Part shown: positions 18,814 through 28,802 of the stretch, one piece after another
Layout of the letters: every line of letters begins with the position of its first letter
Position numbering within the stretch: position 1 is the stretch's first letter
Source: Bacteroidota bacterium
GTDB taxonomy: Bacteria > Bacteroidota > Bacteroidia > Chitinophagales > JADJOU01
NCBI GenBank assembly: GCA_016713645.1
Contig: JADJOU010000011.1
Coordinates: forward strand, 62,001-126,000
Direction of reading: 5' to 3'
Length of the DNA stretch: 64,000 nt
The notes under the pieces: generated by a model
Databases searched by the model: none
Told to the model about the DNA's origin: nothing
The model's input: only the letters and a program-made list of their open reading frames with translations
Position numbers and translations under genes: made by a program

Positions 18814-21800
18814 ATGAAACAAATCTACTTTCTCATTTCTATTTTTTTCTTTATTATCTCTTGTAAGACGGTTGAGCACAAAGTCTCATCACTTTACAAG
18901 CCTTCACGGTCATTGCCAACAGATGAACCAGCGGCGATGTTTTCGTGGGAATATGAGCGCGTGAAGAATCCCATTACGGGTGATGCTTCCAAGCAACATC
19001 TTGTGGACATATACAATCAAATCCAAGAAGCGAATAAATATGGGAGTCGCGCCGCGGTTCCTGATGTTATATGGAAGGAGCGAGGTCCTAATAATATTGG
19101 CGGGCGAACGAGAACAATCATTTTTGACTTAAAGGATACGACAAAGAAGCGCGTGTTTGCGGCATCTGTTGGAGGAGGATTGTTTCGATGCGATAATATC
19201 GATTCGACGATTCCCACATGGAATAAAATCAATGATTTTTTTAGCAATTTGGCTGTAACCACGATAGCCCAAAATCCAACTTTTCCCGATACAATTTATT
19301 TTGGTACAGGGGAAGGTTTTTTAAATGCGGATGCTATTGGCGGAGCTGGTGTTTGGCGAACTGCAGATAACGGGCAGACTTGGGTTCAGTTGCCTTCTAT
19401 TATGAATGGAAGTGTGCCATTTCGCATTAATCGAATGGCTGTGACAAAGAAAGGAGTGGTTTACGCTGCAACTAATTTGGGCTTGTATAAATCGATCAAT
19501 GGCGGAAATACTTGGATAACTGAATTGCGAACAACAGGCACCGCACCAACTGTTGCGAGCAATACTGGATTTGATGTAAAGGTTGCACAAAACGATGATG
19601 TGTATTATGCCTGCAGCACTCAGGTATGGCGATATTCAAATGTAGCAAAAACATGGACCAATGTTAGCCCACCAGGTTCTTTTGCCCGCATTGAAATTGG
19701 ATGTGCTCCGTCGGATTCCAATTTTGTTTATTTGCTATGTCAGGGAAACTCGGGATCTGCTGCTGTAACAGGCTTTTTCTCCTCAAATAGTAGAGGTGGA
19801 ACATGGAGGTCGCGCGCTATTCCTTTGGTTTATGATCAAGCGGCGACAGCTACAACTGAATTGTCAAGAGGTCAGGCCTGGTACGATTTATGTATCGCAG
19901 TGGATCCACTTACTCCTACAACTGTCTATGCAGGCGGTATAGAATATATTAAATCTATCGATACGGGTGCAACCTATAAGCAAATTACGGCTTGGTCATT
20001 GTTTGCCATTCCTGGCGCATCTAATATCACGAGCAATCAAGCGATGCATTCTGATCACCACGCATTGGTATTTAAGCCGGGGTCTAATTCATTTGCACTT
20101 TTCGGTGGAGATGGGGGAATATATCGCTCTTTGAATATGCAACTCGTCTGGCCATCTTTGCCTACGTACAAGGCCATTAATAACAACTACAATGTCACCC
20201 AGTTTTATTCTTGTGCTATCGCCAATGTTCAAGCATCTAATAATATGCTTGGAGGTGCACAAGACAATGGTTCTTTGAAATACAATGCACCCAGTGTAAA
20301 TGCAGTTGTCGAAGTAACTGGAGGCGATGGTTGTTATACCTTCATCGATCAAAATAACAGCAATAATCAAATTACATCCTATGTGCGCAATAACTACTTT
20401 TAAATCGACAAATGCAACCAATTTTTCGGTTGTAACAGGGTCAAACAATTCGGGAAGCTTCGTCAATCCGACAGAGTTGGATGGAGTGAATGACATCATG
20501 TATTCCAATGGTGGAACGAATATCTTATCTCGATGGACCAATGTATTCGGAGCTGTTTCAAGGACAAATATCACCTTGAACAATATCAATGCCACAGGAA
20601 TTGGAACGATTACCCATATCAAATCATCGCCCAATAATCCGACGACCTTGTATATTGGGACAAGTGCAGGAAGGGTTTATCGCGTGAAGAATGCAAATAC
20701 CATAACTTCACCTTTTATTCCTGACACCATGGCTGTCTCAGCATTTGGCGGAAGAATTTCATCTATTGAAATTCGCAAAGCGGCTAATGGATTGGATGAT
20801 ACCATGTTGATTACCCAATCTAGTTATGGTCTCGGCAATAGTGTTTTGGTCACGACGAATGGAAGTGCTGGAACACCTCCAACTTGGATAGATATTGATA
20901 ATGCGACTCTGCCAGACATGCCGATCAATTGGTGTTTATTTGCTCCTGTTTCTAAAGCGCAGGAAGTGATGCTGGCGACAGAGATGGGCATATTTACCTG
21001 CGATAATATTTTCGCCGCTTCGCCAGTGTGGGGACAGAGCATTACTGGCTTTGCCAATGTGCGCGTGGATATGATAAAGATGAGATCAGCAGATAGTGTG
21101 ATTGTTGCAGGAACGCACGGCAGGGGAATTTTCACCACGGATAAATACACGGCTCCAAGAGCCAATTTTTCAGCGAATAAATTGGTTACTTATATTGCGG
21201 GGCCCGTTCAATTTTTCAATGAAAGTGTTAAATCGACTTCTTGGCAATGGGATTTTGACAATAATGGAAGCATCGATGATACCACAGAAAATCCCATCTG
21301 GTCTTATGGTACAGCTGGAATGAAAACAGTTAAATTAATTGTGAATGGCGGAGTCAACTCTTTTACGCGCAATTTATATATCCAAGTATTGCCCAATCGC
21401 GGCTTGCCTTATACGCTTGCACAAGGAGGTAATTTTGAGTCAAACTTTACAGATTTTGGCGCGATTACCGTATCGGGTTCTGCATGGCAAAGAGGGAGTT
21501 CACTTATTGCAGCAAAAAGTGGCACTGCCTCTGGGACAAATGCATGGGTGACTGATTTGACAGCGACGAATTACAGCAATTTAACGGAATCATACCTGTA
21601 TACTCCTTGTTTCAATATGAGCGCAAATGCCTTGGATACCATTCAGTTTTTTCTTAAAAATGCATTTGAAATCAGCTATGATGGCATGCGCGTGGAGTAT
21701 TCGACAGATTTGGGAGCAACATGGATACCGCTATCAACTGCTGTGAAATCAGGTTGGTATGATTATGCGAATCCGAATAATGATCGACCTTTTCCACAAA

Positions 21801-23008
21801 ATCAAGCCTATTTTAATGCCAATAATACGGGATTTAACAAAAAACTATTCAGCATCTCCTTTTTGACTGGCAATAAAACGGTGGCCTTTAGATTTGCCTT
21901 TAAGTCTGATTTTTCAGCAACTGCCGCTGGAGCAGCATTGGATGATTTTTCTATTAGCTCGACAGCGATTACCTCCCCCTACCAGCACATCGAAACGGCG
22001 CTTTGTTCAAAGAGCGAATACCTCAATGCCAATGATTCTGTCATATTTTACTCCCCGAATGGAAAGATCATGGCGGTCATCAAGAATCAAACTGCTCATA
22101 ATTACGGTTTGACAAAAGTGGAAATTGATGGCACAGGTATCGCGCCTAGAAATTATTCCATCAATACGACCAATCAATCAAAAATATCTGGAAAGACCTA
22201 TGCTGTAAATCCTTCGGTAAATGATACAGCAGGGGTATATTCAGCAAAATTCTTTTACACAAATGAGGAAATTCAAGCTTGAAGGATACGACGGGCTACA
22301 ATTTCGATGCCGCTAAATTGTTCAAGTGCCCGAATCGCATAGATTCTGGACTATTGTCAAATGCAGTATATGGCACATCACCTGCTTTTGCATTGTATAA
22401 TGCGGCAGATTCTTCCATTGCGGGAATTTTAATACTGGATTCAGTGGATTTGCCTTTGGTGGTTCATCTACCTTATTGCCGGTTATTTTATTGGAATTTA
22501 CAGGGCTAAATGACCAATTACAATCAATTAAATTGGATTACCAGTTCGGAGAAAAATAACGAGAAATTCGACATTGAGCGGAGTGCGAATGGCATTGATT
22601 ACGCTAAAATTGGAGAGGTAAAGGGAAGTGGAAATAGCATTATTCAGCGCAAATACCGGTTTGATGATTTAAAACTAGATGATGCACCTATTCATTATTA
22701 TCGCTTGAAACAAGTGGATTTTGATGGTCAATTTGAATATTCCAAGATAATAGCGATTTCACAAAAGACCTTGGATCAAATTTCGAGTGTATCCAAATCC
22801 GGCGAAATCGACGATTCACCTCGATTTGAATGGGACGAGTGGATTTCAATACAAATTGTATAATGCCGGAATGACATTGATGGGGCAAGGCTTAAGCGCC
22901 AATTCAAGTTTGAATCTATCCATCGAAGATTATCCTAAAGGGTATTATTTTGTGGAGATTGAGCGCGATGGGGTATTTTTAGAGCGAGTGAAGTTTACAA
23001 AGGAATAG
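18814..23008 (+). CDS. Secreted sortilin/BNR-repeat and PKD protein with T9SS type A sorting domain, several frameshifts
   Basis: A ~1,400-residue secreted protein. The N-terminus is a lipoprotein-like signal (FFIISCKT, so Cys could be lipidated). It is followed by a large beta-propeller region like sortilin/VPS10 and exo-alpha-sialidase repeats (W-K-E-R-G-P-N-N-I-G-G-R-T-R, then repeated A-D-N-G-Q-T-W and I-N-G-G-N-T-W). A PKD-like domain with W-Q-W-D-F-D-N-N-G follows (about 21230-21380), then a jelly-roll-like region. The C-terminus is a T9SS type A domain starting Y-P-N-P-A-K-S-T (about 22785-23008). Breaks lie near 20398 (one extra T), 22277 (one missing T), 22430, 22520 and 22785. After correction, one reading joins all parts. 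Substrate or role is unknown. Confidence 0.85.
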
Positions 23009-23134
23009 GGAATTATACTGCTAGGGCTTATTAGCAATGGATAATGGTCAAACTAGACAAGCGCGATTAGCATAAAAAATACATTCATAGAGGATTAATC
23101 GCGATGATTCTTAGGGGGGATTCAAAATATATGT

Positions 23135-23142
23135 TATTTTTG
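23135..23142 (+). promoter_or_regulatory. -7 box upstream of the M42 peptidase gene
   Basis: TATTTTTG matches TANNTTTG exactly and ends 32 bp before the ATG at 23175. No convincing -33 TTTG is seen. Confidence 0.35.
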
Positions 23143-23174
23143 CCCTCTCATTTTGAATTTATTAAAATAAAAAT

Positions 23175-24285
23175 ATGGCAAAGTCAACCAAAGAGGTTAA
23201 GGAAAAGCATTCAAATCAATCTTGAGAAAAGAGGATTTGGCTTTCTTAGAGGAGTATTTAAACAATGCATCACCAACGGGTTTTGAAGCAGAAGGACAAA
23301 AAATTTGGTTGAAATACCTCAAACCATATATCGATGAATATACCGTAGATTCTTATGGAACTGTCGTAGGTGTAATCAATCCAAAAGCGCCTTTTAAAGT
23401 TGTCATTGAAGCACATGCAGATGAAATTGGCTGGTTTGTCAGTCATATAGCGGATGATGGATTATTGCATGTTGTAAGAAATGGCGGTTCTGATCATCTC
23501 TTAGCGCCTTCTAAATGGGTGAATATTCACACAAAAAAGGGGTTGTAAAGGGATTTTTTGGTTGGCCAGCTATCCATACGCGCAAAACGGCAAAAGAGGA
23601 CAAGCCAGAATTGACTAATATCTTCATCGATTGCGGTGCGCGCACGAAAAAAAGCAGAGGCACTCGGCGTTCATATCGGTTGTGTGGTGACCTATCCAGA
23701 CACCTTCCACCATATGAATAATCGATATTTTGTGGGAAGAGCCTTGGACAATAGAATTGGAGGATTTATGATTAGTCAAGTCGCTCGTTTGTTGAAAGAG
23801 AATAAGAAAAATTGCCTTTTGGCTTGTATATCGTCAATTCTGTTCAAGAAGAAGTGGGCTTGAATGGAGCAAAGATGATTGCGGAGAGTTTAAAGCCAAA
23901 TGTGGCTATTATTACTGATGTGGCGCATGATACAACGACTCCTATGATCAATAAAAGAGAGTATGGCGATTATAAATGCGGTGGAGGCCCAATCTTGACT
24001 TATGCAGCAGCAGTGCACAATAAATTATTGAATATGATTATTGATACGGCGGATAAGCACAAGATTCCATTCCAGAGAGATGCCGCTTCAAGAGGCACAG
24101 GAACGGATACGGATGCATTTGCATTCGCAGCGGGCGGCATTCCATCGGCATTGATTTCATTGCCTTTGAGGTATATGCACACGACGGTGGAGACGGCAGA
24201 TCAACACGATGTAGAGCATGTGATTAAATTGATGTATGAGACCTTACTTCAGTTGGATCCGAAATTTAATTTTAAATATTTATAA
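23175..24285 (+). CDS. M42 family metallopeptidase (glutamyl aminopeptidase/tetrahedral aminopeptidase type), four frameshifts
   Basis: M42 peptidases are dinuclear-metal cytoplasmic aminopeptidases that form large tetrahedral assemblies. Visible motifs in order: YLNNASPTGFE; V-I-E-A-H-A-D-E-I-G with the first metal ligands; G-R-A-L-D-N-R-I-G with the bridging Asp; S-V-Q-E-E-V-G-L with the catalytic Glu; D-V-A-H-D; and LRYMHTTVET with the last His ligand. The frame breaks near 23215, 23535, 23650 (A-run of seven) and 23815 (one missing A restores K-L-P-F-G-L-Y). The basic Ser/Lys-rich start MAKSTKEVKEK resembles other Bacteroidota members. Reconstructed length is about 370 residues. Confidence 0.85.
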
Positions 24286-24414
24286 TAAGAGAATAGAATA
24301 GGGCATTGACGCTGATTTTTAGTTCATTTGCGAAAATTATTTGAAATAATTCTTGTAAATAAGAAAAAAAGTTGGATATTTGCCACTCGTTTTAAAAAAT
24401 CAATCTATAAGGCA

Positions 24415-24656
24415 ATGGCAAGAGTTTGTGATCTTACTGGAAAAACATCGATGAAAGGGCACTATGTGTCGCATTCTAATGTAAAACAATAAGAAGATTT
24501 TATCCAAATCTTCAATTAAAGAAATTCTTCGTTCCTGAATTGGATCAGTGGATTCAATTGAAAGTATCAACATCTGCAATGCGCACGATTGATAAAAAAG
24601 GAATTTTTCAATATTTGAAAGAACTTCAAAAAAAAGGTGAAGTACAATTAGGGTAA
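24415..24656 (+). CDS. rpmB: Ribosomal protein bL28, one frameshift
   Basis: Large-subunit protein L28. The start M-A-R-V-C-D-L-T-G-K is canonical. The frame breaks in the A-run near 24484. Adding one A gives H-S-N-V-K-T-I-R-R-F-Y-P-N-L-Q, the normal continuation, and the frame then runs to the TAA at 24656 with V-S-T-S-A-M-R-T-I-D-K-K-G. The reconstructed product is 80 residues, the expected size. Since L28 is a core ribosomal protein, the break is best explained as a base-calling or assembly error. The gene begins the rpmB-rpmG-DUF4295-ftsY cluster conserved in Bacteroidota. Confidence 0.92.
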
Positions 24657-24674
24657 TCATAAAATAATAAAGCA

Positions 24675-24863
24675 ATGGCAAAGAAAAGCAAAGGCAATAG
24701 AATACAAGTAATCATGGAGTGCACCGAGCATAGAGATAGCGGTATGCCAGGTACTTCTAGATATATTACTGTTAAAAACAGAAAAAACACACCGGATAGA
24801 ATTGAATTGAAAAAATACAATCCTATTTTGAGAAGATATACTATTCACAAAGAAATTAAATAA
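24675..24863 (+). CDS. rpmG: Ribosomal protein bL33
   Basis: A 62-residue L33 with the start M-A-K-K-S-K-G-N-R, followed by E-C-T-E-H and the end segment [18 protein letters not shown]. Only one cysteine is seen, so this is the zinc-free type. It lies 18 bp downstream of rpmB and 9 bp upstream of the DUF4295 gene, and is surely cotranscribed with them. Confidence 0.96.
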   Translation: MAKKSKGNRIQVIMECTEHRDSGMPGTSRYITVKNRKNTPDRIELKKYNPILRRYTIHKEIK

Positions 24864-24872
24864 TAAATAGCC

Positions 24873-25040
24873 ATGGCAAAAGTTTCAAAAAACGCGAAAA
24901 CAAACCGTCAAGCACAAGAAGGTTCTAAAGACTGGGTTAAGGTAATCGTTGCAGTTAAGTCTCCAAAATCTGGTGCTTACCAGTTCAAAGAGAAAATCAT
25001 TCACAAAGATACTGTGAAGGATTATTTAGCTAAAAACTAA
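24873..25040 (+). CDS. DUF4295 small basic protein
   Basis: A 55-residue basic protein starting M-A-K-V-S-K-N-A-K-T. In Bacteroidota a protein of this type lies between rpmG and ftsY and is annotated DUF4295. Its location inside a ribosomal-protein operon and its Lys-rich sequence suggest a ribosome-associated role, but this is inference only. A strong terminator follows 25 bp after its stop. Confidence 0.88.
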   Translation: MAKVSKNAKTNRQAQEGSKDWVKVIVAVKSPKSGAYQFKEKIIHKDTVKDYLAKN

Positions 25041-25064
25041 TCATTTAATCTATAGAAATATATT

Positions 25065-25103
25065 AAAAGCTCTACTTGTATAAAAATAAGGAGAGCTTTT
25101 TTT
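25065..25103 (+). terminator. Rho-independent terminator after rpmB-rpmG-DUF4295
   Basis: AAAAGCTCT (25065-25073) pairs with AGAGCTTTT (25092-25100) and is followed by a T-run. It separates the ribosomal genes from ftsY. Confidence 0.8.
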
Positions 25104-25107
25104 GTTT

Positions 25108-25153
25108 TTGCCCCCTAGCCCCCGAAAGCCCCCTAGCCCCCGAAGGGGGAATG
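25108..25153. repeat. GC-rich dispersed repeat (CCCCGAAGGGGG family)
   Basis: Two imperfect copies of CCCCCTAGCCCCCGAA, the second running into GGGGGAATGGCTGACGCG. The core CCCCCGAAGGGGG is a short palindrome. Close relatives occur at about 27803, 28351 and 28471, the last two also with GCTGACGCG. In an AT-rich genome these stand out strongly and look like a REP/MITE-type family. Confidence 0.8.
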
Positions 25154-25300
25154 GCTGACGCGAGATAGATTGACTAAGAAACAAATTCCACTAATAAAAA
25201 AATAGCATTATTTCAAATTCTTAATTTTTAAAAATAGCTTAATTTTTAATTCTTAATTTGTAATTCAAAATTCACAATTCAAAATTCATAATTCCTCCAC

Positions 25301-26259
25301 ATGGCATTCTGGGATATATTCACAAAAGATAAAAAAGAGGACTTGGACAAGGGTTTAGAGAAGACCAAAGAGGGTTTCTTTTCTAAAATCACCAAGGCAA
25401 TCGCTGGTAAATCGACCATCGATGTTTCTGTATTGGATGAAATTGAAGAGGCATTGATCAGTGCGGATGTGAGTTTGTCGACCACCGTGAAAATCATCGA
25501 TAAATTAGAAGCGCGGGTTAAATCGGATAAGTTTTTAACGGAAAAAGAATTGTATAGTTTTCTCAAAGAAGAGATCAGCGCCCTGATGCAGGCGAATGGA
25601 ACTTCTGATATGGATTCCATTATTCCCAAGAGCGATGCGAAACCATATGTCATCATGGTTGTAGGCGTGAATGGTGTGGGCAAGACGACGACCATAGGTA
25701 AGATCGCGAACCAACTCAAAGAAGCGGGACAATCTGTGGTATTGGGAGCGGGCGATACATTCCGCGCAGCGGCGGTCAATCAATTGAAAATTTGGGGCGA
25801 GCGAAGTGGAGTGCCTGTCATTGAAAAAGGACAAGATGCAGACCCTTCTGCAGTGGCATTTGATGCACTCAATAGCGCAGTGGCGCGAAAAGCAGATGTC
25901 GTCATCATCGATACGACGGGCCGATTGCACAATAAATTGGGATTGATGGATGAATTGGCAAAGATTAAAAGAGTCATGAAAAAGGTCATTCCTGATGCAC
26001 CGCACGAAGTGCTTTTGGTTCTTGATGCCTCAACGGGTCAGAATGCGATTAATCAGGTGAGAGAGTTCTCTACAGCAACGGATGTAAACGCCATTGCTTT
26101 AACTAAACTAGACGGCACGGCGAAAGGCGGTGTGGTCTTGAGTATATCGGATCAATTTAAATTCCCATCAAGTATATCGGCGTAGGAGAGAAGATCCATC
26201 AATTGCAATTATTCAACCGCAAGGCATTTGTGGATGCGATGTTTGATGGCAAAGCGTAG
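25301..26259 (+). CDS. ftsY: Signal recognition particle receptor FtsY, one frameshift near the 3' end
   Basis: FtsY is the membrane-associated GTPase that docks the SRP-ribosome complex at the translocon. Residues 1-110 are the short acidic/helical N domain. The G domain has G1 GVNGVGKTT (122-130), D-T-F-R-A-A-A, D-T-T-G-R and T-K-L-D-G-T-A-K-G-G. The frame breaks near 26167 in F-K-F-P. Adding one C gives P-I-K-Y-I-G-V-G-E-K, the invariant end of the G domain, then an F-V-D-A-M-F ending and a TAG at 26259. The result is about 320 residues, a normal length. A 110-bp AT-rich leader full of AATTC-like repeats precedes the start. Confidence 0.93.
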
Positions 26260-26263
26260 GAAG

Positions 26264-26349
26264 TGGAGTCTGGTTTCTGGAGTCTGGTTTCTGGAGTCTG
26301 GAGTCTGGTTTCTGGTGTCTGGGGTCTGGAGTCTGGTTTCTGGAGTTTG
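26264..26349. repeat. Short tandem repeat of GAGTCTGGTTTCTG type
   Basis: About six imperfect, variably spaced copies of a G/T-rich unit of roughly 14 bp (GAGTCTGGTTTCTG with shorter GAGTCTG variants) start 5 bp after the corrected ftsY stop. It is non-coding and probably arose by slippage. Confidence 0.8.
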
Positions 26350-26454
26350 TTATTTGGAAAGGCTGCACAGCTATCTATGAAGATGCAAGAATTGAATGAA
26401 ATTTATTTGCATAATTGAATCAAAAAATTACCTTTGCAATCCAGTTTAAAAAAT

Positions 26455-26528
26455 GGTCCTATAGCTCAGCTGGTTAGAGCATCTGACTCATAATCAGAGG
26501 GTCCTTGGTTCGAGCCCGAGTGGGACCA
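26455..26528 (+). tRNA. tRNA-Met (CAU)
   Basis: A full cloverleaf. The acceptor stem GGTCCTA pairs with TGGGACC followed by discriminator A. The D arm is GCTCAGCTGGTTAGAGC. The anticodon stem TCTGA/TCAGA surrounds loop CTCATAA with anticodon CAT, and the T arm contains GGTTCGAGCC. A CAT anticodon could also mean tRNA-Ile with lysidine, but the acceptor and anticodon stems look more like elongator Met. A terminator follows directly. Confidence 0.93.
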
Positions 26529-26529
26529 C

Positions 26530-26558
26530 AAAGGTTGTCTATATTAGGCAACCTTTTT
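26530..26558 (+). terminator. Terminator after tRNA-Met
   Basis: AAAGGTTGTCT pairs with AGGCAACCTTT (one G-T pair) and is followed by T-residues, two bases after the tRNA. Confidence 0.8.
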
Positions 26559-26748
26559 TATTAATACTGGGCCTAACCCCCAATGTGTTGAGTTAAGAAT
26601 ATAAGAGTCTTTTTAGACATTATTTTTTTAAACACAGAGTTCCACAGAGTTTTGCACAGAGTTGCACAGAGACTGAGAATGTGCGCCTAGTTAGCCCGTT
26701 GCGCCTAGTCCTTTGTTACATGCGCCCTGTGCCCAAGTCTTTGACTAT

Positions 26749-26814
26749 GGACAAATTAATCCTTACTAGAATTTGCTTTAGAATCCCAATGCCTGCGTGA
26801 GCGATCGCAGCCGG
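26749..26814. repeat. 66-bp direct repeat, copy 1
   Basis: Begins GGACAAATTAATCC and ends GAGCGATCGCAGCCGG. It matches 27715-27780 at 63 of 66 bases by my alignment. Weaker similarity continues some 50 bp to the left of both copies. Confidence 0.9.
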
Positions 26815-26914
26815 CTAGGAATATGCTATAGAGCGCGGCACCTGCATTGTGTCGGTATATGCCTTAAAAAATAGATATTTAGACTTTTTTTAAATAGATT
26901 TGTTGAATGAATGA

Positions 26915-26946
26915 TCCGCAGTCACAAACATACGGACAGCATCATA
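26915..26946. repeat. Inverted repeat, left half
   Basis: TCCGCAGTCACAAACATACG and following bases are the near-complement of 27685-27717 (24 of 26 matching in the core). The pair brackets the gene at 26993-27619. Confidence 0.8.
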
Positions 26947-26992
26947 CTAATAAAAGCGGGGAATAAATTAACTGTTAAAATAAAAGTTGAAG

Positions 26993-27619
26993 ATGAAAAG
27001 GAAATTCCTTCTTTATGTACCTATAGCCTTCTTATTTACTTGCAATAATTATGATCTACAAAATGAATTTCATTCGACTGATATTTGTAAAGAATCAATC
27101 GAATTTAAAAGTCATTCAAAAGTTTTTAATCAAATTACATATTCAATCCCGATACATTGGAGTGAAAGGATGATAGATTCAAATATATTATTGTATAAAT
27201 TTAGGGGAATAAAAAACAGTTACTTCGCAATTTCAAACCAATCCATAAATATAGATTCATATTTAAAAGAATTTATTTATCAATTGATTAGGGATACATC
27301 CGAAGTTTTTTCAACTGCTACTATTTCTAGATTTGATAAAAATTCGGAACAAAGTCTAATTTTTATACAGTATAAATCTCTAATTCAACAAACAAATTAC
27401 GTGACGAATTGCTTTTTACTAGGAAATAAGAATGAGACTATTGATGCAGGTATGAAATGTATGTTAAGAGATAGTATTCCTTATACCGATACTTTTTTTA
27501 GTATCTTTTGTTCTCTAAAATATAAAAATTTAAGTTATAATAGTTTTAAGGATTCGTCAAGAGTTTCAATAATTGATCAACGTTCATTTGATTCAATTTA
27601 TTCAAATCAATTTAGATAG
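26993..27619 (+). CDS. Hypothetical lipoprotein-like protein
   Basis: A 208-residue protein that I do not recognise. The N-terminus has a basic start (MKRKF), a hydrophobic stretch and then L-F-T-C, a loose lipobox with Thr at the -1 position. The rest is hydrophilic, rich in Asn, Ser and Ile, with two or three further cysteines. The DNA is more AT-rich than that of its neighbours. The gene is isolated between direct repeats (26749, 27715) and inverted repeats (26915, 27685), which suggests it may have arrived as a cassette. The ATG at 26993 is chosen over the TTG at 26987. The frame is intact. Confidence 0.6.
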   Translation: MKRKFLLYVPIAFLFTCNNYDLQNEFHSTDICKESIEFKSHSKVFNQITYSIPIHWSERMIDSNILLYKFRGIKNSYFAISNQSINIDSYLKEFIYQLIRDTSEVFSTATISRFDKNSEQSLIFIQYKSLIQQTNYVTNCFLLGNKNETIDAGMKCMLRDSIPYTDTFFSIFCSLKYKNLSYNSFKDSSRVSIIDQRSFDSIYSNQFR

Positions 27620-27684
27620 TAAAAGTATAATTGCTGCTTTAATCAAGATCTTTAGCTCCTCCCGCCGCCGCTAGTGCTTTGTGA

Positions 27685-27717
27685 TATGAACGCTGTCCGT
27701 ATGTCTGGGACTGCGGA
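27685..27717. repeat. Inverted repeat, right half
   Basis: Near-complement of 26915-26946. It overlaps the start of the second 66-bp direct repeat by three bases. Confidence 0.8.
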
Positions 27718-27780
27718 CAAATTAGTCCTTACTAGAATTTACTTTAGAATCCCAATGCCCGCGTGAGCGATCGCAGCCGG
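27715..27780. repeat. 66-bp direct repeat, copy 2
   Basis: Same orientation as 26749-26814 with three mismatches. Its right end carries the palindrome GCGATCGC. Confidence 0.9.
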
Positions 27781-28350
27781 CATGCAGTAAGGCGGGAGGC
27801 TGGCCCCCTAACCCCGAAGGGGGGAATGAGCCCCAGCCCCCGAAGGCATGGCGCGCGTCGTTTGCTTTTTCTTTTTCGCAACTCTCTCGCTTTTGCTTTT
27901 CTGTTATTTGGAATTGTGTTCTGACCCCTTGTCCCCCTCCGTCCTTAGGCCAAGTTGACTCTACTCTCAGAGTTCCAGAGTAAAGCGAATTTTCCACATA
28001 CAGAAGAAAATATTTCTTTCATAAACTCTAAACAAGGTTTCAAACAATGGCAGTATGAAAAGGCTTGTGATGGAAATATTTAAGAGATAAATGGCTTTTA
28101 GAGAAAGTTTAGAAAAGGAAAAGGATTCTCCAGCCACAGAAAAGCAAGTTAATCGGATTTAACTTCCTATTTCTCTTGAAAAGTGAGGTTCTTTGAAAGA
28201 GAAAAACATGGTCATTTGTTGCCAACCTTAGTAAAATAAGGGCAAATCTTATTATATTAATTTTCCTCAGCACTTGGGAAAAAAAAGGGAATGGAAGGGC
28301 GTTTTCGGTCAAAACACCTCCCCAAAACCGTAGCTTAAACTGACGCCTAT

Positions 28351-28594
28351 GCCCCGAAGGGGGAATTGCTGACGCGTGTTTTTTGCATCGTAAATTATTC
28401 ATGTTAATTTTAGAATCCCTAATCCCAATGATGTAACTCCCTCTCCTTTGGAGAGGGTTGGAGAGGCAGGCCCCCTAGCCCCCGAAGGGGGAATTGCTGA
28501 CGCGTGTTTTTGCATCTGCAAATTACGTTATGTTAAATTACCTAATCCCAATGATGTAACTCCCTCTCCTTTGGAGAGGGTTGGGGAGAGGCTG
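28351..28594. repeat. Two tandem copies of a composite GC-rich/hairpin element
   Basis: Copy 1 (28351 to about 28469) and copy 2 (28478 to about 28594) share, in order, CCCCGAAGGGGGAATTGCTG, ACGCGTGTTTTT, a variable AT-rich middle, and CCTAATCCCAATGATGTAAC. Both end with the hairpin CCCTCTCCTTTGGAGAGGG, whose arms of eight bases are perfect. Confidence 0.85.
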
Positions 28595-28802
28595 TGTAGG
28601 GAGAGGCTGCGTGGGGAGAGGAACGTTTTTACGCTTGTCAATTTAACCTCTGCACTTATGGGTTATTCTCATGCACTTATTAGGAAGCCGAAAACAACCT
28701 GCTGGGCTACCATACTTTTACAGTATTAAATTTTTATTTCACAAAGAAGCGGTCAAAATCATTAAATATCAATTTCAACTGCTTTTTTTAAATCTATTTT
28801 TT

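Larger units (their letters stand above)
26559..26992. other. Gene-free, repeat-bearing interval
   Basis: No credible gene. The interval holds repeated ACAGAGTT words (26630-26670), copy 1 of a 66-bp direct repeat (26749-26814) and the left half of an inverted repeat (26915-26946). It also serves as the upstream region of the lipoprotein-like gene at 26993. Confidence 0.7.
27620..28802. other. Gene-poor repeat-rich interval
   Basis: Open frames exist on both strands, but they run through repeats and show no protein-like pattern, so I call no gene. The interval holds the right inverted-repeat half (27685-27717), copy 2 of the 66-bp direct repeat (27715-27780), GC-rich CCCCGAAGGGG elements (about 27803-27848, 28351, 28471) and a duplicated ~120-bp composite element (28351-28594). 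The end is the upstream region of the gene at 28803. Confidence 0.7.

Noticed and set aside
26455..26528. tRNA-Ile with lysidine-modified CAT anticodon
   Set aside because: Possible in principle, but the anticodon and acceptor stems look more like elongator tRNA-Met; without a comparison set I keep Met.
26700..27790. An insertion sequence
   Set aside because: Repeats flank the gene, but the gene has no transposase motif and none is found elsewhere in the interval.
27722..28729. ORFs on both strands in the repeat-rich region (27722-27997, 28109-28402, 28448-28729)
   Set aside because: They cross the direct repeats and GC-rich palindromes and show no recognisable domain; they look like chance frames.
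28671..28802. N-terminal extension of the GEVED protein from 28671
   Set aside because: The extra residues lack a signal peptide, whereas the ATG at 28803 starts directly with one.
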